64,000 bases of DNA from Loktanella sp. D2R18 (GCF_003318235.1 NZ_QOCG01000030.1:475389-539388); one strand, 5' to 3'; positions 8,577-17,981 are shown, counted from the stretch's first letter. Translations and numbers: made by a program. The notes: generated by a model not told the origin, from the letters alone.

Positions 8577-9497
8577 TCATGAAAGAGTTTCGGCGGTTCG
8601 AATAGCATCTCCGATCCGGTCGGTCATAAACTCCATGAATAGGCGGGTCTTTGGGTCTTGGTGGCGGCGATGCGTGTAGTGGCACGACATCTGCACGGGA
8701 ACTGGGGGCGTGCTCTGCGCGACCTGAACCAAAGCGCCAGAGGCCAGATGTTCCGCCACTTCGAACAGCGGCTTCATCGCCACCCCCTGCCCGGCCAACG
8801 CCCAATCGGTCAGCACATCGCCATCGTCGCTTTCAAGCCGGCCGCTGATCCGAAACCGTTCTGGCCCGTTTTCTGTCTGCAATCGCCATTGGAATTCAGG
8901 CGCGCCGGGGAACCGCAGATTTAGACAGTCATGTTTGTCATTCACTAAAGCCGCGCCCTCGGCAGGATGACCGCGCGCCGCGATATAGGCGGGCGACGCC
9001 ACCAAAACCCGCGCGACATCCGCAATCTTGCGCTGCCGCAGATTGCTATCGGCTGCTTGGCCCAGATGAAACGCAAGGTCCAACCCTTCGGCAGTCATAT
9101 CAACAGTGCGGTCTGTCATCCGCAACCGCACGTCAATCAGCGGATACTGCGCGGTGAATTCCGGCACATGTGGCGCAATCAAACGGCGTCCGACGCCCAA
9201 AGGTGCGGCAACATGCAACAATCCTTTTGGGTTTTCGGTCAAATCAGACACTTGCCCTTCGGCATAGGCAACCGCATCCAGCACCGAACAGGCGCCACCG
9301 TAAAACGCCTTGCCCTGTGCTGTCGGGGTTAGGCTGCGGGTGGTTCGCTGAAACAGGCGGACAGATAGGTGATCCTCTAGCTGCGAAATCCGCGCAGAGG
9401 TCACAGCAGGCGATATCCGCAAATCACGCCCCGCGGCCGACATCGACCCCAATTCATAGACACGCACAAAAGTTCGGATATTCTCAAGATAGGACAT
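8577..9497 (-). CDS. LysR-family transcriptional regulator, probably of urate catabolism
   Basis: A 306-residue LysR-type regulator. The N-terminal winged HTH is clear (NIRTFVRVYELGSMSAAGRDL, VTSARISQLEDHLSVRLFQRTTRSLTPT), followed by a LysR substrate-binding domain. I start at ATG 9497 (MSYLENIRTF); the upstream extension is hydrophobic and non-family. It lies between and divergent from puuD and is co-directional with puuE-allA-permease, so it likely controls both. The effector is perhaps a purine-degradation intermediate (inference). Confidence 0.92.
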   Translation of the reverse strand: MSYLENIRTFVRVYELGSMSAAGRDLRISPAVTSARISQLEDHLSVRLFQRTTRSLTPTAQGKAFYGGACSVLDAVAYAEGQVSDLTENPKGLLHVAAPLGVGRRLIAPHVPEFTAQYPLIDVRLRMTDRTVDMTAEGLDLAFHLGQAADSNLRQRKIADVARVLVASPAYIAARGHPAEGAALVNDKHDCLNLRFPGAPEFQWRLQTENGPERFRISGRLESDDGDVLTDWALAGQGVAMKPLFEVAEHLASGALVQVAQSTPPVPVQMSCHYTHRRHQDPKTRLFMEFMTDRIGDAIRTAETLS

Positions 9498-9504
9498 TAT
9501 TCTG

Positions 9505-9517
9505 CTATTTTTGATAG
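9505..9517. promoter_or_regulatory. CTAT-N5-ATAG inverted repeat in lysR-puuD intergenic region
   Basis: CTATTTTTGATAG lies 8 nt before the lysR start and about 70 nt before puuD. A 13-nt AT-rich dyad with T/A ends fits the T-N11-A pattern of LysR-type binding sites, so autoregulation and puuD control are plausible. Confidence 0.4.
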
Positions 9518-9588
9518 AGCTTGGCAGTATCAGGGAATACAAGAAAAGCAGCCCGCTGGCTAGACTAGGGAAAAAAGAGGAAACACGC

Positions 9589-10809
9589 ATGTACGATATC
9601 GCAATTCTTTGGGACTGGCTGGCCTTTGCTGTGCGCTGGCTTCACGTGATCACAGCAATTGCGTGGATCGGGTCCAGTTTCTACTTTATCGCACTCGATC
9701 TGTCGCTAAACCGCGACATCGACGGCCCTGCCGACGGCGAAGAATGGCAAGTCCATGGCGGCGGTTTTTATCACATCCAGAAATACCTCGTCGCGCCCGC
9801 CGAGATGCCCGAACACCTGACCTGGTTCAAATGGGAAAGCTACGCGACTTGGCTGTCCGGGGCTGCAATGCTGGCCGTCGTCTATTGGGTCGGGGCCGAA
9901 CTTTACCTCATCGATCCGGCCAAGGCTGACCTTGCCGTCTGGCAGGCTGTGTTTATCTCGGCCGCGTCCCTAGCCGCGGGGTGGGTGATTTATGATTACC
10001 TGTGCAAATCGCCGCTTGGGAACACGCCGACCGTGCTGATGGTGCTGCTGTTTGTGCTGCTGGTGGCGATGTCATGGGGGTATAATCAAATCTTTACGGG
10101 CCGCGCGGCACTGCTGCATTTGGGGGCATTCACCGCGACGATCATGACCGCCAATGTGTTTGTGATCATCATGCCCAACCAGCGGATCGTTGTGGCTGAC
10201 CTAAAGGCCGGGCGCACACCTGATCCGAAATACGGGAAGATCGCGAAACTGCGGTCTACGCATAACAACTATCTGACGTTGCCCGTTATATTCTTGATGC
10301 TTTCCAACCATTACCCGCTGGCCTTTGGCACGCAATACGCATGGATCATCGCTGCATTGGTATTTTTGATGGGGGTTACGATCCGCCATTATTTCAACTC
10401 CATGCATGCGCGCAAAGGCAAGCCAAGCTGGACGTGGGCGGTCACTGTGATTTTGTTCATCATCATCGCGTGGCTATCGACCCAGCGCGGTCATGAAACC
10501 TATGAAGAAGCAGAAGCGCGCGATCTGACACCTTATGAGCAACAGTTCGCAAACGCCGCGGGCTATGCAGAGGTCCATGACATCGTGCTTGGCCGTTGTT
10601 CAATGTGTCACGCCCGCGAACCCTTCTGGGGCAACATGCAAACCGCGCCCAAGGGGGTGTTTTTGGAAACCACGGGCGACATCACGAAACATGCGCGCCA
10701 AATCTATCTGCAAGCCGGGGTAAGCCACGCAATGCCGCCAGCCAATATCACGCAAATCCCGATCGAGGACCGCGAAGCGCTAGTCGCTTGGTACCGGGCC
10801 GGATCGTAG
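9589..10809 (+). CDS. puuD: urate hydroxylase PuuD (membrane-bound, cytochrome c domain)
   Basis: Membrane urate oxidase that converts urate to 5-hydroxyisourate and passes electrons to a C-terminal cytochrome c domain instead of making peroxide. It is 406 residues. The N-terminal 310 or so residues hold about eight membrane helices, starting WLHVITAIAWIGSSFYFIAL. The C-terminal domain carries one heme c motif, CSMCH (C337, C340, H341), and a candidate distal Met in SHAMPPANIT. ATG 9589 is preceded by AAGAGG. It is divergent from lysR and its product feeds the fused decarboxylase/allantoinase encoded on the other strand. Confidence 0.93.
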   Translation: MYDIAILWDWLAFAVRWLHVITAIAWIGSSFYFIALDLSLNRDIDGPADGEEWQVHGGGFYHIQKYLVAPAEMPEHLTWFKWESYATWLSGAAMLAVVYWVGAELYLIDPAKADLAVWQAVFISAASLAAGWVIYDYLCKSPLGNTPTVLMVLLFVLLVAMSWGYNQIFTGRAALLHLGAFTATIMTANVFVIIMPNQRIVVADLKAGRTPDPKYGKIAKLRSTHNNYLTLPVIFLMLSNHYPLAFGTQYAWIIAALVFLMGVTIRHYFNSMHARKGKPSWTWAVTVILFIIIAWLSTQRGHETYEEAEARDLTPYEQQFANAAGYAEVHDIVLGRCSMCHAREPFWGNMQTAPKGVFLETTGDITKHARQIYLQAGVSHAMPPANITQIPIEDREALVAWYRAGS

Positions 10810-10827
10810 GGTGGATCTCGATCCACC
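10810..10827. repeat. GGTGGATC/GATCCACC palindromic repeat, copy 1
   Basis: A perfect 8-bp palindromic stem (GGTGGATC-TC-GATCCACC), preceded by GTAG, immediately follows the puuD stop. A near-identical element including GTAG occurs at 47380-47397 after cbiB. It probably acts as a 3'-end hairpin, and it also separates puuD from the convergent kinase gene. Confidence 0.7.
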
Positions 10828-10833
10828 TGCCCC

Positions 10834-11757
10834 TCAATAGGCGATCTCAAACACCGCTCCGGGCCCCGCGCATAGCGTAATTTCAGCCCCCTGCGTTTCC
10901 AGCATCCGCCGCACAATCGCGAGCCCCATGCCTGTCCCGCCATCATCGCGACGCGTGGTAAAAAACGGGTCAAATATGCGGCTCCGATTGCCTTGCGAAA
11001 TACCTGGCCCATTGTCGCTTACCCTGATTTGATCAGCGCCAGCAGCAATATCTACCTGCGTCGCGCCATGTGCATGGGCGTTACCGATGAGATGGGTCAT
11101 CACCACTGCGAGCAGCTCTTCTGAGAAGGGAACCTGTGCATCTTGGGTGATGACCACACCGCGCCCCGCGACCACATCAGACAGGCGGCAGGTGCCACGC
11201 GGCATCGGGTCTTGCGCTTGGGCAAGCGCGCGTTGCCCATCAAGCAAAGCCTGCATCCGGTCGACCGCTGCCATAATATTCCCAAGCATCTTCGCCCGGT
11301 CGGCGGGGGCAAGGGCCGGATCGTCCAGCAGTTCCGCCGCGCCGCGCACCACCGTCAACGGCGACTTGAATTCATGCGTGACGTGATCTGCATAAGATCG
11401 CAACACCGCCTCGCGCCCTTGTAAGGTCTGAGTCATTGCAATGACGGATTGCCCCAATTGAGAGAACTCAGGCGTGCCAAAATGTACGGGGACATCTGCT
11501 CGCCCTTCAGCCTGCGCGTAATCGGTGATCGCGCGCACAGGGCGTAGCACCAGCCGCCACAGAAGGAACCCTAGAATTGCCGCCGCGGCAAAGGCCATCC
11601 AGCCGATCATCCACGCCGTTTCGGCCCAGCCAAGGACCCCGCCCGCGACCCGAAAATAGCCGATCCCAATCAACGGCAAAAAGAACACGGCGGCCAATGT
11701 CCCGCCAAGCACCAGGCCAAGCGGCGGACGCCATTTTGCAATTACCCGCCGCGACAT
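10834..11757 (-). CDS. sensor histidine kinase
   Basis: A 307-residue two-component sensor. Two membrane helices (about 14-36 and 47-69) enclose almost no periplasmic domain, so it may sense within the membrane or through a partner. A HAMP-like linker (LRPVRAITDY) leads to the phosphoacceptor histidine H128 in HVTHEFKSPL. Then come the N box (HLIGNAHAHG), G1 (DNGPGI), F (IFDPFFT) and G2 (GGTGMGLAI) of the ATPase domain. It overlaps the response-regulator gene by 16 nt and is downstream of it. The signal is unknown. Confidence 0.92.
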   Translation of the reverse strand: MSRRVIAKWRPPLGLVLGGTLAAVFFLPLIGIGYFRVAGGVLGWAETAWMIGWMAFAAAAILGFLLWRLVLRPVRAITDYAQAEGRADVPVHFGTPEFSQLGQSVIAMTQTLQGREAVLRSYADHVTHEFKSPLTVVRGAAELLDDPALAPADRAKMLGNIMAAVDRMQALLDGQRALAQAQDPMPRGTCRLSDVVAGRGVVITQDAQVPFSEELLAVVMTHLIGNAHAHGATQVDIAAGADQIRVSDNGPGISQGNRSRIFDPFFTTRRDDGGTGMGLAIVRRMLETQGAEITLCAGPGAVFEIAY

Positions 11758-12422
11758 GCGCCCATCCGAATACCAACGCCATGCACCGTTTCAATCGCAT
11801 CTGCGCACCCCGCCGCAGTCAGCTTGGCGCGCAAGTTTCGCAAATGACTATCCATCGTACGGTCTGAGACATGCACATTGGTCCCGTAAATCTGATCCAC
11901 CAATTGCGGGCGCGACAGCACGTTGTCAGGGCGACGCATCAGGTGCAAGGCCAGTTCCATCTCGCGCGCAGTCAATGTCACGGGTGCGTCATTGACATGG
12001 CAAAGATGACGTTCAGGATCGAGGCTCAGCAATCCACGCCGCATAACAGCTTGCTCTGGCGCGCTCACACCGCTGCGCTTGACGATGGCCCGGACCCGGG
12101 CCACCAATTCACGTGGTGAAAACGGCTTTGACACATAGTCGTCCGCGCCCAATTCAAGCCCCACGACCCGGTCAATCTCATCCGCTTGGGCGGTCAAAAA
12201 CAACACCGGCACTTGTGAGTCCTTGCGCAATTCGCGACACACCGACAGCCCGTCCATTTCCGGCATACCAATATCAAGCACGATCAAATCCGGTTTCAGG
12301 CTACGGGCTGCTTCTAACGCGGCGCGGCCATCGGCAGCTTCTGCCACGGCAAAGCCCGCCTGCCCCAATGCAATGCGCAAAACATCACGAATTTGCGCGT
12401 CATCATCTGCGATCAAGATCAT
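11742..12422 (-). CDS. OmpR/PhoB-type response regulator
   Basis: A 226-residue regulator with an N-terminal receiver and a C-terminal winged-helix DNA-binding domain. Receiver residues are complete: DDD at 6-8, phosphoacceptor D50 in LIVLDIGMPEMDG, T in FLTAQ, and the conserved lysine in VSKPFSPREL. The C-terminal part shows LTAREMELALHLMRRPDNVLSR and the recognition-helix region SDRTMDSHLRNLRAKL. It is paired with the following histidine kinase (16-nt overlap). Targets cannot be inferred from sequence. Confidence 0.93.
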   Translation of the reverse strand: MILIADDDAQIRDVLRIALGQAGFAVAEAADGRAALEAARSLKPDLIVLDIGMPEMDGLSVCRELRKDSQVPVLFLTAQADEIDRVVGLELGADDYVSKPFSPRELVARVRAIVKRSGVSAPEQAVMRRGLLSLDPERHLCHVNDAPVTLTAREMELALHLMRRPDNVLSRPQLVDQIYGTNVHVSDRTMDSHLRNLRAKLTAAGCADAIETVHGVGIRMGACRGG

Positions 12423-12541
12423 TCTAAGCTCTCCTTGCGCCCCAAACTACGCAATGCGCGCGATTTGCGATAGGCTATTCATCGTCAAGCCACCACGCGT
12501 CTTTGGAAAGCTTTCTAGGGATGCCGCGAATAATCATGTCC

Positions 12542-12585
12542 TGCCTCTTTTTTACCGCTTTGCGACAGGTCTAAAAAGGCAGGGT
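12542..12585 (-). other. inverted repeat downstream of rpe
   Basis: CCTGCC...GGCAGG arms with adjoining T5/A5 runs form a long dyad in the 203-nt gap between the rpe stop and the response-regulator start. It may be a terminator for rpe, but the stem is interrupted, so confidence is low. I see no gene in this gap. Confidence 0.3.
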
Positions 12586-12625
12586 GCATGTTGTCTGGAT
12601 CGTTTGTGCAGGAATTGTGCAGAGG

Positions 12626-13309
12626 CTAGCCCGCGCAAGCATCCCGAATGGCGCGAATATTTTCGCCATATGGCGCTGGGTTAGCGACGCTTCCGCCTCG
12701 GAACACGGCAGAACCCGCAACCAGCACATCTGCGCCCGCAGCGGCAACAAGCGGTGCAGTTGTCGGATCAACGCCGCCGTCGATTTCAATGTGGATCGGA
12801 CGGTCGCCGATCATTGCGCGCAATTCACGCACCTTATCGACTTGCGAATGAATGAATTTCTGTCCGCCAAAACCGGGGTTCACAGTCATCACACAGATCA
12901 GATCAACCATATCGAGCAGGTATTCCACAGCGCTTGCCGGTGTGCCGGGATTGAGCGCGATACCCGCCTTGGCGCCCGCCGCGCGGATCGCTTGCAACGT
13001 GCGGTGAATATGCGGGCCAGCCTCAACATGGGCGGTGATCACATCAGCACCAGCCTGCGCAAAAGCCTCGATATAGGGATCAACGGGCGCGATCATCAGA
13101 TGCACATCCATAACACCCTTAATATGCGGGCGAATCGCGGCGCAGGTCGCCGGACCAAAGGTAATATTGGGCACAAAATGCCCGTCCATTACGTCCACAT
13201 GCACCCAATCTGCGCCCTGCGCTTCGATTGCGGCACACTCCATGCCAAAATTCGCAAAATCAGCAGACAAGATTGACGGGGCGATTTTCAAAGAGCGATC
13301 AAAGGACAT
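12626..13309 (-). CDS. rpe: ribulose-phosphate 3-epimerase
   Basis: Cytosolic TIM-barrel enzyme interconverting ribulose-5-phosphate and xylulose-5-phosphate (pentose phosphate / Calvin pathways). It is 227 residues from ATG 13309. The signature [14 protein letters not shown] is at the N-terminus, followed by [13 protein letters not shown] (metal/catalytic Asp), [13 protein letters not shown] and the phosphate loop EIDGGVD...VAGSAVFRG. Length is normal. It is divergently arranged with the AraC-type gene. Confidence 0.95.
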   Translation of the reverse strand: MSFDRSLKIAPSILSADFANFGMECAAIEAQGADWVHVDVMDGHFVPNITFGPATCAAIRPHIKGVMDVHLMIAPVDPYIEAFAQAGADVITAHVEAGPHIHRTLQAIRAAGAKAGIALNPGTPASAVEYLLDMVDLICVMTVNPGFGGQKFIHSQVDKVRELRAMIGDRPIHIEIDGGVDPTTAPLVAAAGADVLVAGSAVFRGGSVANPAPYGENIRAIRDACAG

Positions 13310-13417
13310 ATGGCTACCTCGTGTTGATGATTTGCAAGCAGATAGCGCGCGCCGCACCAATTGTCACGTTATGAAGATATATGCTGCAACGCAGAAAAAC
13401 CTGTGCTATCCGGAGGT

Positions 13418-14254
13418 ATGGCCAATATTTTGCGGTACAAAGATATACTCCACGATGGGGCGCAAATTCACCTGACGCGCGCGACATTGACGTCTCAACG
13501 CCCCAAAGCCTTACATTCGCACGATTTTTTTGAAGCCTTCTGGGTGCAAAACGGCCAAGTACGCCACCATACGCCCGATAGAATCACAACCCTGCACGAA
13601 GGTGATCTTTGCTGTTTGCAGCCCGGTCAAACCCATGCGCTACAAGGTCGCGGCGAACATGCGCTAGTCGTGTCGCTTTGCATTCATCCGGCCACAATCA
13701 CCGCACTAGCGGACCGCCACCCAGACCTGAACGGTCATCTTTTTTGGGCAGATACGCCGCTGGTCCAACATCACCGCGATATCCGGCAATTGGCAACGCT
13801 CAACCACGCAGCGGTAGCGCTGGAACGCAGTGACCGCAGCGCCTTGCAGGCCGAAGCATTTTTGCTGCCGCTTTGCGCGGACCTAACGGCGGATCGGGGG
13901 CAAAAATCCGCGCCCGCATGGCTCAATGATGCCAGCCATGCCGCCAAAGATCCCGACGTATTTCGCCAAGGTGCAGCCGGGTTCGTCGCCTTAACCGGCA
14001 AGGCGCACCCGCATGTCAGCCGCACGATGCGCAAATACTACGGTCAGACCCCATCGGATTTCGTGAACAGCTTGCGCATGGCACATGCTGCGCGCGCATT
14101 GATCACCGATAGCGACCCGATCAGCGTGATTGCCGCAGATGTCGGTATTCCGAATATGTCGCATTTTCATAAATTGTTTCGGGCGACCCATAGGCTTACC
14201 CCATTACAATACCGTCAAAGCTTTCAGCGCCAGTTGGTGCAGCCGCAAACCTAG
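13418..14254 (+). CDS. AraC-family transcriptional regulator
   Basis: A regulator of 278 residues with an N-terminal cupin-like sensor half (LHSHDFFEAFWVQNGQVRHH, LHEGDLCCLQPGQTHALQG) and a C-terminal double HTH (HPHVSRTMRKYYGQTPSDFVN, ISVIAADVGIPNMSHFHKLFR). The layout recalls ChbR-type regulators, which respond to sugars. I prefer ATG 13418 (MANILRYKD); GGAGG lies only 1-2 nt before it, which is unusually close, so an upstream TTG at 13361 cannot be excluded. It precedes deoC and may regulate the deoxyribose operon. Confidence 0.85.
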   Translation: MANILRYKDILHDGAQIHLTRATLTSQRPKALHSHDFFEAFWVQNGQVRHHTPDRITTLHEGDLCCLQPGQTHALQGRGEHALVVSLCIHPATITALADRHPDLNGHLFWADTPLVQHHRDIRQLATLNHAAVALERSDRSALQAEAFLLPLCADLTADRGQKSAPAWLNDASHAAKDPDVFRQGAAGFVALTGKAHPHVSRTMRKYYGQTPSDFVNSLRMAHAARALITDSDPISVIAADVGIPNMSHFHKLFRATHRLTPLQYRQSFQRQLVQPQT

Positions 14255-14267
14255 CTGCTGATAAATC

Positions 14268-14289
14268 GTTTTGACCAGTTGATCAAAAC
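14268..14289. promoter_or_regulatory. 10-bp imperfect inverted repeat upstream of deoC
   Basis: GTTTTGACCA-gt-TGATCAAAAC pairs at 9 of 10 positions. It sits between the regulator stop and deoC, and could be an operator for the deoC operon or a short terminator of the regulator gene; there is no T-run. Confidence 0.45.
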
Positions 14290-14342
14290 TTGCCATTTAG
14301 GGGACGAACTGTCAGTCTTACATGGCAATGCAGGAGGCCCCC

Positions 14343-15332
14343 TTGCAATCTACCTATTCCAATACCTTGCACAAACTTCCACAGGTGCAAGAACAACGTA
14401 ACGACGGCATGCCACTTGACCTTGATTGGGTCATGGCTGTGCAGGCAAACACATCCGCGATTGAACGGCGCGCCAAGACCCTTCCGGGGCGGCGCAGCGT
14501 CAAAAAGGATTACCAAGCGGCATGGCTGTGCAAAGCAATCAGCCTGATTGATCTGACCACCCTATCGGGTGACGATAGCGAAGGACGCGTGCGCAGACTT
14601 TGCGCCAAGGCCCGCCAACCTGTGCGCGCGGATATTTTGGATCAGTTGGGTATGACCGGGCTGACCACTGGCGCAGTTTGCGTTTACCACGATATGGTCG
14701 AAACGGCTGTTGCGGCGCTGGATGGGTCCGGCATTCCGGTTGCCGCTGTCTCCACCGGGTTTCCTGCGGGCTTGTCACCGTTTCATTTGCGCATTGCCGA
14801 AATCGGCGAAAGCGTCAAAGCGGGCGCAGCAGAGATCGACATCGTGATTTCACGCCGACATGTGCTGACAGGAAACTGGCAGGCACTTTATGACGAGATG
14901 AAAGCGATGCGCGAAGCCTGCGGCGACGCCCATGTCAAAGCCATCCTTGCTACGGGCGAGTTGGGCACATTGCGCAACGTCGCCCGTGCATCATTGGTCT
15001 GCATGATGGCCGGAGCCGATTTCATTAAGACCTCGACGGGCAAAGAACCCGTCAACGCCACCCTGCCCGTCACCCTGACCATGATCCGCGCGATCCGCGA
15101 TTATCAGGACCGTACTGGAATCAAAGTTGGCTACAAACCTGCGGGCGGCATTTCCAAAGCCAAAGACGCGCTTGTCTATCTGTCGATGATGAAGGACGAG
15201 CTGGGCGACCGTTGGTTGCAACCCGATCTGTTCCGTTTCGGTGCCTCGTCCCTGCTGGGCGACATTGAACGGCAACTCGAACATCACGTCACGGGTGCAT
15301 ACTCCGCATCTTGGCGGCACGCGATTGGGTGA
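14343..15332 (+). CDS. deoC: deoxyribose-phosphate aldolase
   Basis: Class I aldolase cleaving 2-deoxyribose-5-phosphate to glyceraldehyde-3-phosphate and acetaldehyde. The Schiff-base lysine is in GADFIKTSTGK (residue 229), and the second active-site lysine in VGYKPAGGI. Length (329) is that of the long eukaryote-like group. An in-frame ATG lies at 14322, but AGGAGG at 14332-14337 sits inside that extension and 5 nt before TTG 14343, so I favour TTG. It is first in an operon with a small membrane protein and a double aldehyde dehydrogenase that can oxidise the acetaldehyde. Confidence 0.93.
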   Translation: MQSTYSNTLHKLPQVQEQRNDGMPLDLDWVMAVQANTSAIERRAKTLPGRRSVKKDYQAAWLCKAISLIDLTTLSGDDSEGRVRRLCAKARQPVRADILDQLGMTGLTTGAVCVYHDMVETAVAALDGSGIPVAAVSTGFPAGLSPFHLRIAEIGESVKAGAAEIDIVISRRHVLTGNWQALYDEMKAMREACGDAHVKAILATGELGTLRNVARASLVCMMAGADFIKTSTGKEPVNATLPVTLTMIRAIRDYQDRTGIKVGYKPAGGISKAKDALVYLSMMKDELGDRWLQPDLFRFGASSLLGDIERQLEHHVTGAYSASWRHAIG

Positions 15333-15336
15333 TGTC

Positions 15337-15654
15337 ATGAACGATTGGATCGAAATCCTTACGAGCGCTGAATTCCTCCTCTTTTTCACGGTTACCGTCT
15401 TCGTTTCCGTTTTGATCGTGCGACAAATCAAATCTCATAGTATTGCCAGCGAACAGCTGACAGACGACGAACGTGAGGTTTTTCACAAGCTCTACACGAT
15501 CCGGCGTGAGCGCGACGCAATGCCCAAAACGCTGGAGGGATACGCAAATTCTTCGGATCGAATGAAGCGCATCATTTCCATCGGACTGCCAATTCAATTC
15601 TTGGCCCTACTTCCGCTACTTTATTCCCTCTACGATCGGTATGCATTCCAATGA
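15337..15654 (+). CDS. small two-helix membrane protein between deoC and aldehyde dehydrogenase
   Basis: This 105-residue protein has hydrophobic segments at about 9-27 (FLLFFTVTVFVSVLIV) and 85-100 (IGLPIQFLALLPLLYSL) around a charged, helical middle (LTDDEREVFHKLYTIRRERD). No family recognised. ATG 15337 lies 4 nt after the deoC stop, and its stop overlaps the next ATG (ATGA at 15651), so it is translationally coupled to both. It may be a membrane accessory of the pathway, but nothing proves that. Confidence 0.75.
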   Translation: MNDWIEILTSAEFLLFFTVTVFVSVLIVRQIKSHSIASEQLTDDEREVFHKLYTIRRERDAMPKTLEGYANSSDRMKRIISIGLPIQFLALLPLLYSLYDRYAFQ

Positions 15655-17966
15655 CCATCAAAGAAATCTTCGACACTATGGATTACGGCCCTGCTCCTGA
15701 AAGCGCATCAGAAGCCCTGCAATGGATTGCGGATCGTGACGGCATTGCCGGCCACTATATTGACGGCAAATGGGGCGCGTTGCGCGATGATTTTGCGTCC
15801 AACAACCCTGCCACTGGCGAAAAGTTGGCAGACGTGACCAAAGGCACGGCTGATGAGGTCGACGCCGCTGTCAAAGCAGCGCGTAAGGCGCAGCCTGCTT
15901 GGGCCAAGTCAGGCCATAAACGTGCGCGTGTGCTCTATGCGATTGCCCGGCTTTTGCAGAAACACAGCCGTCTGCTGGCTGTGATGGAGACGCTTGATAA
16001 CGGCAAACCGATCCGCGAAAGCCGCGATATTGATGTGCCCTTGGCGATCCGGCATTTTTATCATCACGCCGGTTTTGCCCAGCTGATGGACGATGAATTG
16101 CCTGACCGCGAAGCATTGGGTGTGTGTGGTCAGATTATCCCATGGAACTTCCCGCTGCTCATGCTCGCGTGGAAAATCGCGCCTGCGCTGGCGATGGGCA
16201 ATACGGTAGTATTGAAACCTGCTGAATACACATCGCTGTCGGCGATGGTGTTCGCGGATATCTGTACCCAAGCAGGCGTGCCGCCGGGCGTCGTGAACAT
16301 CGTGACGGGCGATGGCGACACAGGTGCCTCATTGGTTAATGCCGCTGTCGATAAAATCGCCTTCACTGGATCAACCGAAGTCGGGCGGAAAATCCGCGAA
16401 GCGACGGCTGGATCAGGTAAGGCCCTATCCTTGGAACTTGGGGGAAAATCCCCATACATCGTCTTTGATGACTCCGATATCGACAGCGCCGTCGAAGGGC
16501 TGGTCGACGCCATTTGGTTTAACCAAGGCCAAGTTTGCTGCGCCGGGTCGCGGCTTTTGGTGCAAGAAGGGATCGCGGACAGGTTCTATGCCAAGCTTAA
16601 GTCCCGCATGGACGGACTACGCATCGGCAACCCATTGGACAAGTGCATCGACGTCGGCGCGATTGTGGACCCCGTCCAACATGCGCAAATCAGCGCGATG
16701 GTCGACTCAAATACCGAAGGCGAAACCTACCAGATCGCGGCCCCCGAAGGCTGTTTTTATCCGCCAACTTTGATCACCGGATTGTCGTCGGCATCCACGC
16801 TGATGCAAGAAGAAATCTTTGGCCCCGTGCTGGCGGCGACCACATTCCGCACGCCTGCCGAGGCTGTCGAAATCGCCAATAATACGCGCTATGGCTTGGC
16901 GGCGTCAGTCTGGTCCGAAAACATCAACCTCGCGCTTGATATCGCGCCAAAACTGGTTTCGGGCATCGTCTGGATCAATGGCACCAACATGATGGATGCG
17001 GCGGCCGGGTTCGGCGGGGTGCGCGAAAGCGGCTTTGGTCGCGAAGGCGGTTGGGAAGGCTTGGCAGGATATACAAAACCCAAAGCGACGGCCAAACCGG
17101 TCAAACCCGCGACACCTTTTGCAGGCGCGGACAGCGCAACGGCGGACCCATTGGACCGCACCGCAAAATTCTACATCGGCGGCAAACAAGCGCGCCCCGA
17201 CGGCGGTTACTCAAAACCCATCTACGGGGCCAAAGGCGCATTGCTTGGCCATGTCGGGATCGGCAACCGCAAGGATATTCGCAACGCGGTTGAAGCTTGT
17301 AACGCTGCCAAAGGCTGGTCCAAAACAACCGGCCACCTGCGTGCACAAATCCTTTATTATATTGCCGAAAACCTATCGGCACGAGGTGATGAATTCACCG
17401 CGCGGATCAACGCGTTAACTGGCGGAAAATCCGGCGCGGCAGAGGTAGAGACCGCCATTCAGACCCTGTTTACCTATGCGGCATGGGCCGACAAATATGA
17501 CGGTCAGGCGCATGGTGTGCCGATCCGTGGGGTCGCACTGGCGATGAAAGAATGCGTCGGCAACATCGGCATCTTATGCGATGATACCCCCCTGACGGGA
17601 CTAATCAGCGCGCTGGCCCCGGCCATTGCAATGGGGAACCGCACGGTTCTGATCCCAAGCGTCGCCTACCCACTGGCGGCGACTGATTTCTATCAAGTGT
17701 TGGAAACATCCGACGTGCCAGCGGGCGTGGTGAACATTATCACAGGCGATCACGCGGAACTGGCACCAACGTTGGCGGGTCACATGGACTTAGACGCCGT
17801 CTGGTCATTCTCAAGCAGTGATGTGAGCGGCGCAATTGAGCGCGCGAGTGCGGGAAATCTGAAGCGGACTTGGGTGAACAACGGACTCACCATTAGCCCG
17901 CGCACGCAAGACTATCTTCAGGCTGCAACAGAAGTAAAAAATATCTGGATCCCTTACGGCGAATAG
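15651..17966 (+). CDS. aldehyde dehydrogenase with a second, degenerate ALDH domain
   Basis: NAD(P)-dependent aldehyde dehydrogenase of 771 residues. The first domain (about 30-480) is complete: IIPWNFPLLM, FTGSTEVGRKI, general base Glu in LELGGKSPY and nucleophile Cys296/297 in NQGQVCCAGS. From about 500 to 771 is a second ALDH-like half (FYIGGKQARPDGGYSKPI, GVVNIITGDHAELAP) lacking the Cys/Glu catalytic motifs, probably structural. By position after deoC it likely oxidises acetaldehyde to acetate (inference). Translation is coupled to the preceding small membrane protein. Confidence 0.92.
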   Translation: MTIKEIFDTMDYGPAPESASEALQWIADRDGIAGHYIDGKWGALRDDFASNNPATGEKLADVTKGTADEVDAAVKAARKAQPAWAKSGHKRARVLYAIARLLQKHSRLLAVMETLDNGKPIRESRDIDVPLAIRHFYHHAGFAQLMDDELPDREALGVCGQIIPWNFPLLMLAWKIAPALAMGNTVVLKPAEYTSLSAMVFADICTQAGVPPGVVNIVTGDGDTGASLVNAAVDKIAFTGSTEVGRKIREATAGSGKALSLELGGKSPYIVFDDSDIDSAVEGLVDAIWFNQGQVCCAGSRLLVQEGIADRFYAKLKSRMDGLRIGNPLDKCIDVGAIVDPVQHAQISAMVDSNTEGETYQIAAPEGCFYPPTLITGLSSASTLMQEEIFGPVLAATTFRTPAEAVEIANNTRYGLAASVWSENINLALDIAPKLVSGIVWINGTNMMDAAAGFGGVRESGFGREGGWEGLAGYTKPKATAKPVKPATPFAGADSATADPLDRTAKFYIGGKQARPDGGYSKPIYGAKGALLGHVGIGNRKDIRNAVEACNAAKGWSKTTGHLRAQILYYIAENLSARGDEFTARINALTGGKSGAAEVETAIQTLFTYAAWADKYDGQAHGVPIRGVALAMKECVGNIGILCDDTPLTGLISALAPAIAMGNRTVLIPSVAYPLAATDFYQVLETSDVPAGVVNIITGDHAELAPTLAGHMDLDAVWSFSSSDVSGAIERASAGNLKRTWVNNGLTISPRTQDYLQAATEVKNIWIPYGE

Positions 17967-17981
17967 CGCCGTAAGGACCTG

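Noticed and set aside
13361-13417. TTG-started N-terminal extension of the AraC regulator
   Set aside because: The extra residues (CCNAEKPVLSGG) do not resemble the family and precede an RBS; I use ATG 13418, while noting its close RBS.
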